A stretch of DNA of 64,000 nt from Prunus persica (lineage: Eukaryota > Streptophyta > Magnoliopsida > Rosales > Rosaceae), in assembly GCF_000346465.2 (NCBI RefSeq), contig NC_034009.1, forward strand, positions 22,406,706 through 22,470,705, in the 5' to 3' direction. Under the pieces are notes generated by a model. It saw nothing but the letters and a program-made list of their open reading frames with translations. It was not told where the DNA came from and made no database searches. This document shows positions 35,708 to 45,656 of the stretch, piece after piece. The stretch's first letter is position 1. Each line of letters starts with the position of its first letter. Made by a program: the position numbers and the translations under genes.

Positions 35708-38700
35708 ATGGGGAGCCGGCGTCACGAGGAAGGGCTGATGACCTCCTCGGAGAACAACTCGGACACCGAGTCAACTCAGCTGTCGACAGCCGCGAGAGCA
35801 AGCGGCTCAGCTGAAGTTGAAAGACGAGCTTTCAGCGGTCCGCTCGGTGAGCCTCACAATAGCTACGCTCCTTCGTCATTATCTTCCAAATCCACCAGAG
35901 CTTGGCGGCGGATTAAGAGCGCCAAGTTCGACAAGTCCGCCGTGGACAGCAACCGGAACCCCGGCACCGACCAAAACGAAGACGATGCTTACGTGGAGAT
36001 CACTCTCGACATCCGAGACGACACCGTCGCCGTCCACAGCGTCCAGGCAGCTGGCGGAGCCAGCAACGAAGACCCCGAGCTGGCTCTGCTGGCCAAGAAA
36101 ACGCTTGAGGGGAAGAAATCGTCGTCGTTTCGGTCCTCGCTGCTTCGCAACACGTCGTCGCACATCAGGCAAGTCTCTCAGGAGCTCAAGCGCCTGGCTT
36201 CCTTCTCCAAGAGACCGTCTAACGCGAGGAGATTCGACCGCACCAAGTCCGCCACCGCCTACGCTTTAAAGAGCCTCAAGTTCATCACCGCCAAGACCGG
36301 CGGAGGGGCCTCCTCCTCCGCCGGATGGGTTGCCGTCGAAAAGCGCTTCGATGAACTTACTGTCAAATCCAACGGCCTCCTCCCTTCTTCCCTCTTCGGG
36401 GAATGCATAGGTCCGTCCATACATCCACCAGTGTTTGATGTTTTTTTTTCACTAAAATTAAGTAGGAACGGAAAGCTAAATTAGCTAAAGTTGTTTTTAA
36501 TCGATTAATGTGTTCGATCAGGGATGAACAAAGAGTCGAAGGAGTTTGCAGGAGAGCTTTTCCGCGCGCTTGCTTGGAGGCGTAATATAAGTGGTGATGC
36601 CGTGAACAAGGCTCAGCTCCGGGAGTTCTGGGAGCAAATTTCTGATGAAAGCTTTGATTCGAGGCTCCAAACTTTCTTTGACATGTACTACACTAAATTT
36701 ATTTTATTTTAATCATTACTTATCTATTTAATTCTCGCTTACTATATTTGTTAATTTTGTTAATTATTCTCATTAAATTAATTGGACTTAATCAATGTAT
36801 GTGTGCAGGGTGGATAGAGACGCTGACGGTAGAATCACAGAGGAAGAGGTCCGAGAGGTAGGTGAACCGCCGGTTGTTGAGGACTGGCCGGTCAAATTTT
36901 TTTAGTTTCTTAATTTTTAAGGTGGCTTGCTAAACATGCATTTAATTAAAATATCTGTTTGAAATTAATTGTTTAATGCAGATCATTAGTTTGAGTGCTT
37001 CTGCAAACAAGCTCTCCAACATTCAAAAACAAGCTAAGGAATATACAGCTTTGATTATGGAAGAGCTAGACCCGGATGGTGCTGGCTACATCATGGTATG
37101 CTGGTGTTGTTGCAACATGCATGAAACTCGGAAACTCTGTTTTTCAAATGTACAAATACTTTGTCCAATTTTCTTTCCTCGCATTGACTCCATAAGTATT
37201 CAAACAGGTTGAAAACTTGGAAACTCTGTTGCTGCAAGCTCCAGTTGGCCAATCTGTCGGCGTGAACGAAAGCCGGGTTCTGAGCCAACTGCTGAGCCAG
37301 AAGCTGAAGCCCACACAGGAGAACAACCCAATCACACGATGGTATGAGAAGACCAAATACTTCTTGTTAGATAACTGGCAGAGAGTATGGGTTATGATGC
37401 TGTGGCTTGGCATAGTGTCCGGTCTCTTCGTCTACAAGTTTCTGCAGTACAAGAATAAGGCAGCATTTGAAGTGATGGGCTACTGTGTTTGCATTGCTAA
37501 AGGAGGAGCAGAGACGCTTAAATTCAACATGGCCTTAATTTTACTACCCGTCTGCCGAAACACCATCACTTGGCTCAGAAACAAAACCAAATTGGGCGTC
37601 GTTGTCCCTTTCGACGACAATTTAAACTTCCACAAGGTAACAGAAAAGAAATGTCACTCTGGTCATACTGAGAATTCAATTTGGTCCACAAAATTGAGTC
37701 TGAAAGTTAATTGATCATGCAGGTCATTGCAGCAGGAATTGCTGTCGGGGTTGGACTGCACGCCGGGGCGCATTTAACCTGCGATTTCCCACGACTAATT
37801 CATGCAACTGAAGAAAAGTACGAGCCTATGATACAGTACTTTGGTGAAGAGCAGCCTCCAAACTACTGGTGGTTTGTGAAGGGGGTGGAAGGGTGGACAG
37901 GCATTTCAATTGTGGTGTTGATGGCCATAGCTTTCACATTGGCCACTCCTTGGTTTAGGAGAAACAAACTGAACCTGCCAAAGCCCCTGAAGAAGCTCAC
38001 AGGCTTCAATGCCTTCTGGTATTCACACCACCTGTTTGTCATTGTCTATGCTTTGCTCATCGTCCACGGCATTAAACTCTACCTCACCAAGGAATGGTAT
38101 CATAAAACGGTCAGTTCCTAATTCATTTCCTGAATAATAAAAAAACCCCCAAAAAATTGATTTCTTTCCCATTTGGTATCTAAGCTGCATAATTGTGAGA
38201 GTGACTTTGCTTTTGTGTGGTGGCAGACATGGATGTACTTGGCAGTCCCAGTTGTCCTTTACGCTTGTGAAAGGTTGATCAGAGCTTTTCGATCAAGCAT
38301 CAAGCCAGTCAAGATTCTCAAGGTGGATTAATTAAAACTTGCTTAAGTATAACTATTATCTCAAATTGTATCATCAATTTTCTAATTAGTTGTTTGACAC
38401 ATTGCTAAAATCATCATTGAAGGTTGCTGTTTATCCGGGAAATGTGCTTGCACTGCACATGTCGAAGCCTCAGGGTTTCAAATACAAGAGCGGGCAGTAC
38501 ATGTTTGTCAACTGTGCTGCGGTTTCTCCTTTCGAATGGTAGGCAGGCACATATTTATAATCTAGTTCACACAGTCTTCTTCTAATCATGCCCAATTAGA
38601 CAAAACAAAACCACTCTAATTATTTCCTAATTATATGATCAACAGGCACCCGTTTTCCATTACCTCAGCACCTGGAGACGACTACCTGAGCGTCCACATT

Positions 38701-39967
38701 CGAACACTAGGTGATTGGACGCGTCAGCTCAAAACTGTTTTCTCCGAGGTTTGTTGTTCAACAATTCTTATTTCTTAATTAATTACATGAACTTGTTAAT
38801 TTCAAAATTAATCTCAGTATTGTTTGTTTGCATTGGTTAATTAGGTGTGTCAGCCTCCAACTGGTGGGAAGAGTGGCCTACTCAGAGCTGATAACATGCA
38901 AGGAGGAAACAATCCTAGGTATATTTTAATTAGATACACGCGCATCTTTACAGATGTTTTTTTTTTCAAAGGTTGATCTTAATGTGATTAATTTGTGGAA
39001 CAGCTTTCCCAAGATATTGATAGACGGTGCATACGGGGCACCAGCACAGGACTACAAGAAATACGACGTAGTACTGCTAGTGGGGCTTGGAATCGGGGCC
39101 ACTCCCATGGTGAGCATTGTGAAGGACATCATCAACAACATGAAAATGAAGGGCAAGGAAGACGACGACTCGATATTAGAGTCTTCCCTAGAAATGGGCA
39201 GGGTCAGTGGCAACCCATCAACCCCTAACCATAGCAGCAGCGGCAAGAACAAGAGCAACAAAGGGTTCAAGACCAGAAAGGCCTATTATTATTGGGTGAC
39301 GCGGGAGCAAGGCTCGTTTGAATGGTTCAAAGGGATCTTGAATGAGGTGGCGGACATGGACGAGAAGGGTGTCATTGAGATCCACAACTACTGCACCAGC
39401 GTGTATGAGGAAGGAGATGCCAGGTCAGCCCTCATTGCCATGCTTCAGTCCCTTCACCATGCCAAGAATGGTGTGGATGTGGTGTCCGGGACACGTGTCA
39501 AATCCCACTTTGCCAAGCCCAACTGGCGCCAAGTCTATAAGGATATTGCTCGCCACCATCCTGATAGCCGAGTGGGTGAGTACAAACTTCCTTCACCTCA
39601 CCTCACCTACTTTAGTCCACCTTTTGCCTACCACATTATACTTTGACAAAATTGAAAAATTCATACGTGTTCAGAATGCTAGAGTCGTGCTCGTGCGGGC
39701 GCTATTCATGCGAATTCCATATTCGTGGACGACTGGCTCTAACATTCCACTTAATTAAAATCATAACAATCAAGTCATATTATTTGCATCATTCATCATA
39801 ATCATGATGAAAATGATGATGGAATATGTGTTTACGTATATATGTGATTTTGTGCAGGCGTGTTTTATTGTGGAGCACCAGCACTAACAAAGGACTTGAA
39901 GGAATTGGCTTTGCACTTCTCCCACAAGACAACCACCAAGTTCGAATTTCATAAAGAGAACTTCTAA
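35708..39967 (+). CDS. RBOHD: Respiratory burst oxidase homolog, RBOHD-like NADPH oxidase
   Basis: Twelve exons: 35708-36410, 36522-36684, 36809-36857, 36982-37095, 37208-37636, 37723-38109, 38227-38322, 38423-38538, 38646-38748, 38845-38918, 39004-39575, 39858-39967; 971 aa. It makes apoplastic superoxide at the plasma membrane. Seen: N-terminal AFSGPLG (Ser43, matching the BIK1 site Ser39 of Arabidopsis RBOHD), EF-hand loops at 291-302 and 335-346, and [10 protein letters not shown] with Ser369/373 (RBOHD Ser343/347). Haem His candidates are H499/H503 and H588/H589/H601. The FAD motif HPFSIT is at 687-692, the NADPH motif GLGIGATPM at 772-780, VFYCG with Cys940 (RBOHD Cys890), and the C-terminus ends FHKENF. 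Odd: the usual DGPYGAP reads DGAYGAP (Ala754). Closest by eye to RBOHD, though paralogues A/C are not excluded. Confidence 0.96.
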
Positions 39968-40584
39968 TTATATAATAATTATAAACAAAATAGCATTCCT
40001 AATCTCAACAGACCAGCAGTGGTAGAAAGCCTCCTGTATATCCCTAAGTTTAGGTGATCTAATGCATATGTAAGAAGTGTAGATTAGAGAGTAGAGAAAT
40101 TTTTAATTGGGAAATAAAAATAAGGTCGGTCGGTCTCCAATCCACCACATGGGGTGGTGGGTGTGCAATAATGCAATAATACCTACCACAGACAGCAGCA
40201 AGCAAGTACCATCTTTTGGTTTGGAGGAAAGTGGAGAAGAAGGGTCCCGCCGCAAAAGGTGACCACCAATAATGGATATAGTCTTAATAGTATGGTAGCT
40301 GTGAGACATGAGATGATTTGATACATCACCACAGCAACCAATTGCATATACCAAAACTATTCCCTTTTTTTTTTCTGGTTTCTTTTTCTTTGACTTTGTC
40401 CACATTATTAATTGGATGCCATTCTTTGAATTCTAAAAGAGTTGTTCTATTTGTTTCTGATGATGGAGAAGTTTTAATTGAGGCCATTATTTCCGTTTGA
40501 GCACTAATTCAGATAGCAATTGTTAATCCAAACATTGTTTACAAGTTGGCCGTATTGTTTCAAATTTTCTGATGATGCACATCA
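39968..40584. other. RBOHD 3' region, no further gene
   Basis: 3' UTR then AT-rich DNA. Frames 40103-40405 and 40318-40500 have no family features. Confidence 0.55.
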
Positions 40585-40847
40585 GAGCATCTCCTAATTA
40601 TGAACGTTATAGCATTTCCAATCGATATGTCAAGTTGCAACAGACATGAACCTTATTATTATTTATTTTTTTAAAAATTTTATGCATCATAAGAGCCCTA
40701 TTTGCTTTTAGAATATAATAAAATAATATGATATTTTGTATTTCGAATGGAGTTAAATATTTTTTTTTTCAGAGTCTCAAATTGCCACATAAAGCTATCA
40801 AGTTCAAATTTTACATTTTACATTTGACATCTCTCTTGGAGATGCTC
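40585..40847. mobile_element. Small MITE with GAGCATCTCC ends
   Basis: GAGCATCTCC at the left and its inverse GGAGATGCTC at the right enclose 263 bp of AT-rich, non-coding DNA. The end sequence is that of many Harbinger/Tourist-like MITEs. Flanks are TCA and TTA, so the three-base duplication is imperfect. Confidence 0.6.
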
Positions 40848-42501
40848 TTACACAATACGGATGCCACAAACTTTTTTCCTAAAATAGAAGCGGTTGTCTG
40901 AATTATTCTAAATTATCTAATTGATATAAAGTGGAATTCAAATGAAAAAGGTGGGTTCATCGTCTTGATCAGCTGGAATATGCTTAACATCACAAACTTC
41001 ACAAAAATAGAATTTGGTCTCTGATTTGACTTTCTGGTGTTGAAGTTGAACAAATACTTGTCTATTCCATGGTCAATGATTCATGCATGATGCTTTTTCC
41101 TTTAGTCTTAAGTCTTAACCTACCCCGCCAAAGGCCCCAAAGACAAACACTAAACCTCCTTTTTGACCATTTGTATATTACTTGTGTATGAGTCATGCGT
41201 AGATTGGTTCAAGAGTGATAATCATTCCTTCTTCAAAGTAAATTACTACCTTAATATGATAATACTTTCACCATTTTTATTTTATTTTGTGCAAAGAATA
41301 AATACACATGTCACATCAACAAAAAGAGCACATTATCCTTTACTTTTATCATCATCTTGCTTCCATTAATTTCCAAATGGACCACAAATATTCAGAAAGG
41401 AGCATTTCTGAAAATAATGTGCAAGTGGCAGAATATACCACGTTAAAAGGGGGCACTATGGGTTTTGGAGGTAATCAATTCAACGTTGCCTTGGTTGGAA
41501 GTGGACAATGTTGACAAAATCCGAAAGCGTTGTTAAGGTGGCCAAATCTTGAAATGAACAATTGTGTCAATTTTGTGCAACGCAAATGGATTTTGTTTGA
41601 AATCCTTCAAATACCATTTTCAAATGGCAAAAGCTGGCTAGCATTTGGGTTTCCGACATGTGGTTGGTTGGTGGTGTTGTTAAAGATATGTACATTTCAA
41701 AAGGAAATATCATTCTAATAAGATGTTGTTGTGGGATATATTAGAATTTTAAAATTAACCAGGCTGAATTTATCTTACAAAGAAATGAGACGGCACGAAC
41801 GAATTTTATTGATAATGAGTCATATACCCTTCAAAATATATCTAATACATAAAATATAAAAAAAAAACAAACATAGATTCATTCTTATGATTGTTTAAGT
41901 TCCAAGAGCCATGCTTTCAATTTGTGGTGTTTAATGGTAAAACAAAGCATTTTGATCTAATTATGAATACTGCTATAAAAAAAATAAAAAAAAATCAACG
42001 ACCTTCCGTTCCTAAAGATTCACCCATTAAGGCATTGACTTTGACGCTCCTATAAACTCTGTTCACATTGTGCTCAATGATGATGGGTGTGAATAGAAAC
42101 AATATTGCTTTGTGTGGAGATTAACAGTTGTAATCAATACCTTAATATGTATCTTATGCCAATCATGAGGTCATAACCTTAAAATAATCATGCATGATCA
42201 TTTTAATCAACAGCAGCAAAGTCACATCAAGAATCGAGAAAAACAATGATCAATTGCACATTCTGCCCAAAAATAACAATGACCAACTATTACCTAAATA
42301 TAAAGATAATGATGAATGCACATCAATGCATGATGTCATGTAATATATGTAACATATAAAATACATATATATCACTATCGTTTTGAAGTACTGCTGGCCC
42401 TTTCTCTAATCTGGGTTATCCTCCCATCAATAAATCACTATCGTTTCCTCTCCAAAAAATAAAATAAAATAAAATAAATAAATACATATATATATATATA
42501 T
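40848..42501. other. Intergenic, no gene seen
   Basis: AT-rich; short frames only (41163-41718). Microsatellites (AAAAT)n and (AT)n near 42457-42500. Confidence 0.55.
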
Positions 42502-43000
42502 TATTCAGCAAATCTATTAAAAACATACGGAAAATATTCAGCCATTATACGAGAAAATTAATTATTTAATTTAATTTTTTGTAATTGTAGTCCTTTTTTC
42601 AATATACCTTTGGATAGCACTAAAGACACTTCACAATGTGATTATGCTAAGGCTAAGAGCACTTTTACCCCAAAGTAGAGCCGGCCCATGGCTTGTGCGA
42701 CCGCACAGGACCTCCAAAAATGAAGGGCCTCCAATTTTTTTTTTCTCTTTTTCTGCAAGCATTATATTATATATAAATAATGTTGCGTTACAATCTATAT
42801 ATATATATATATATATAAAGCAACATGCAGAGAATGATGAAACATTTAAAATACCAGAAAATGTCCTTGGTTAATTTAAATATTAAAAATTAAAATTATT
42901 AATTAAATGAGAATAATATGGTAAATTCACATTTTTTCATATTAAAAAAATTAAAATTAAGAAACAAAATCAGATAATAGGTCATACTTTTATGAAACAT
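42502..43000 (+). repeat. Direct repeat A carrying a hAT end
   Basis: About 90% identical to 44318-44806 in the same orientation, beginning ATTCAGCAAATCTATTAAAA and ending ATACTTTTATGAAACAT. From 42676 (TAGAGCCGGCCC, then GACCGCACAGGACCTCC) it has the typical left end of plant ZMYM1-type hAT elements, so the repeat is flanking DNA plus the start of a hAT element. Confidence 0.85.
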
Positions 43001-44317
43001 GTGCTTCACAAAGGTATAAGGTGGATTGTTGGTAATGGGCAATCCATTCCTTTCTGGACTGCTAATTGGGTCTTTCCTTTTCCTTTGTTAGATCTAATTC
43101 CTGTCTTCCTTAGAAATAATCTTAATTTAAATGCTAAAGTGTCTGACTTTATTCAAAATCAAGCTTGGAATTATGACAAGCTCTCTCAAGTGATTGATGA
43201 TGATGTGATAGAAAAAATTCTGACCACTCCTTTGCCCTTTTATCCTCTTCAAGATAAGCTTATCTGGGGGCCTGCCCCTAATGGAAATTTTTCTATAAAG
43301 TCTGCTTACAATTTACAGCTGCAGGATGAATAGAGTCACCCAAAAGCCCTCATTCTGAAGAAAATGTGGAGTTTAATCCTCCCCCCTAAAGTCAAACTTT
43401 TTCGTGGCTTCTTATTCGGAAAAGACTGCAAGTTAGAAGCCATCTCTACAAATTTTTACCTAATATCAATCCATAATGCCCTCTGTGTAAGAATCATATG
43501 GAGACTATTAACCACTTATTCTTTGAGTGTCAGTTTGCAGTGAATATCTACAGATGCACGTATTTTTTCCCTAACTATGCTCATCAGAATTGTGATGGCA
43601 TTGAGTGGCTGGCTTCGCTACCTCATACCAAGGTTGCCGATGGCTCAAATGTTCTTTCCAAAGCTCTTCTTTTATGCTGGCAGATCTGGGAAGCCAGGAA
43701 CAACTGCATTTTTAAAGACATCGATCTCCATCCAGTTAGAGTACTAAATGTGGCTGGTCACATTGGGCTAGATTACTGGAAAACTAACTCTTGCCTACCC
43801 CAGAAATCTACTGGAAAGGTTAACATCAAGTGGGAACCACCGCCGCTAGACTGGGTTAAAGTGAATTTTGATGGTTCAGTGCGTGGTAATCTGGCTGCAA
43901 CTGGTTTTGTGATTCGTGACTGGAATGGTAATGTTCGTTTAGCTGGCACTAAAAACTCTGGTCAAGTTTCTATTACAGTCGCAGAGTGTTTGGCTCTTCG
44001 AGATGGCCTGGCTCATGCTATTCATAAGGGTTGGCAAAAGATCCTTGTGGAAGGTGACTCAAAGCTTATCATTGATTGTATTAATAATCTGATTTCGGTT
44101 CCTTGGAGCATAAGTCTCCTTGTGCAAGACATTTGGTTGCTCAGTTCTTATTGCGAAGAGATTTCTTTTAAGCACATTTTTTGGGAGGCCAACTTTACTG
44201 CAGATGCTGTTGCTAGCTTAGGCCATAGTCTTACTCCGTCCTGGTTGTGGGATAGGGGTCTTCAGTTAAGCTGTTCTGTTCCTTTCTATTTTGATTGTTT
44301 AAAAACATACGGAAAAT
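43001..44317 (+). mobile_element. LINE 3' fragment: zf-RVT and RNase H
   Basis: Between repeats A and B. It begins with the end of a LINE RT region (RWIVGNGQSIPFWTANW, then LIWGPAPNGNFSIKSAY). A zinc-finger zf-RVT part follows around 43340-43530 (PPKVKLF; CPLC-like; METINHLFFEC), broken by stops near 43333. Next is an RNase H domain at about 43855-44250: VNFDGSV, VAECLALRDGL, VEGDSKLIIDC, then EANFTADAVASLGH. The RNase H frame stays open from 43498 and runs into repeat B (to 44391), so its original stop is missing. No poly-A tail marks the right end. Confidence 0.85.
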
Positions 44318-44806
44318 ATTCAGCAAATCTATTAAAAACATACGGAAAATATTCAGGCATTATATGGGAAAATTTTAATTATTTAATTTAATTTTTTGTA
44401 ATTGTAGTCCTTTTTTCAATATACCTCTGGATAGCACTAAAGACACTTCACAGTGTGATTATGCTAAGGTTAATAGCGCTTTTACCCCAAAGTAGAGCCG
44501 GCTTATGACATGTGCGACTGCACAGGACCTCCAAAAATGAGGGGCCTCCAATTTTTTTTTTTCTCTTTTCCTGGAAGCATTATATTATATATAAATAATG
44601 TTGCGTTACAATCTATATATATAAAGTAAAAGGCAGAAAATGGTGAAACATTCAAAATACCAAAAAATAACATTGGTTAATTCAAATATTAAAAATTAAA
44701 ATTATTAATTAAATAAGGATAATATGGTAAATTCACATTTTTTTCATATTAAAAAAATTAAAATTAAAAAACAAAATCAGATAATAGGTCATACTTTTAT
44801 GGAACA
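44318..44806 (+). repeat. Direct repeat B
   Basis: Second copy of repeat A (489 bp). It is preceded by an extra partial copy of its own start (AAAAACATACGGAAAATATT at 44300). Past 44806 the sequence continues into the rest of a hAT element, whereas after repeat A it switches to the LINE fragment, so B looks like the intact parent. Confidence 0.85.
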
Positions 44807-45656
44807 TAACTACTCATATTATCTTTTTTTAATTCTTTAAAAAAAAAACCAATTAGAACATACTCCAAGAGGCTAGTTTTACAATTATATATATAAAATT
44901 ACAGCCCCGATCTCTTGGACCACAGGGGTCCAAGAGACTCTGGTCACCCATCGTTGGATGTAACATCCAACGATTCAAAAAGTTTATTAAAAAGAGTGCA
45001 AAAGTGAGTGAATTGTTGAATTTACATCCAACGGTGAGTGATCACAAATCTCTTAAACCCCTATAGTCCAAAAGATTGAAACTGTATACAATTATTACTA
45101 TTATTATAAAATTGCTTTACAATTCTCCAAGCACGTTTTTGTTCCCAACAACCTCTCTCTTTTCTCCTATTCTTTTTTGTATTTTGGTTGAATCCATGTT
45201 CTCCTCTTTTTGATTAAAAAAACATTTTTATCCTCTTCTTCCTTCTACTAGTTCCAATTTTTTCACATGATCCTCATATCAACATTTTCATTTTCTTTCC
45301 ATTTTTGGCTGGTTTGGTGTAGTATATCTGACCATTTTTCCCCCATTTTTGTCTGACTTGCTGTTGCTGTTGTTTCTCTGGCCATTTTTTTTCTTTCCAT
45401 TTTTGCCTGACTTGGTGTGGCTTGGTATAACGTGTATTATGTTACGATATTGGAAAACATCATATGGAATTGAAAATAGATATAGAAGACAATTGAGTGG
45501 ATATGAGTATGTGAAATAGTCATTAATGATGATTTTGGTTTAATTTATAAATTTTGAAATGTGAAAATTTTACGACAATTTTTTTTTTAAAATTTAACAT
45601 ATAGGGTTTCATCAGTTTTCTTTGCACAGGGCCTCCCAATCTATTGGACTGGCCAG
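44493..45656. mobile_element. Non-autonomous hAT element (ZMYM1-like group)
   Basis: Left end TAGAGCCGGCTTATGACATG, then GCACAGGACCTCC; right end TGCACAGGGCCTCCCAATC, ATTGGACTGGCCAGGG. The subterminal GCACAGG(G/A)CCTCC motif faces both ways. Between lies AT-rich DNA with a small MITE inserted and no transposase. Its right end touches the left end of the coding hAT element. Boundaries are inferred. Confidence 0.55.
44899..45088. mobile_element. Small MITE with double hairpins
   Basis: Inverted arms of about 55 bp (44899-44956 and 45022-45088) share ATCTCTTGGAC, AGGGG, AAGAGA and CGTTGGATGT blocks. The left arm also folds on itself: TCTCTTGGACC/GGTCCAAGAGA and CGTTGGATGT/ACATCCAACG. No coding potential. 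Confidence 0.75.

Noticed and set aside
35817..36269. Frame of 150 codons in RBOHD exon 1
   Set aside because: Out-of-frame shadow in GC-rich coding sequence.
42502..44806. Idea that repeats A and B are LTRs of a retrotransposon
   Set aside because: No TG/CA ends, no primer site or polypurine tract; they contain a hAT terminus, and the interior is a LINE fragment.
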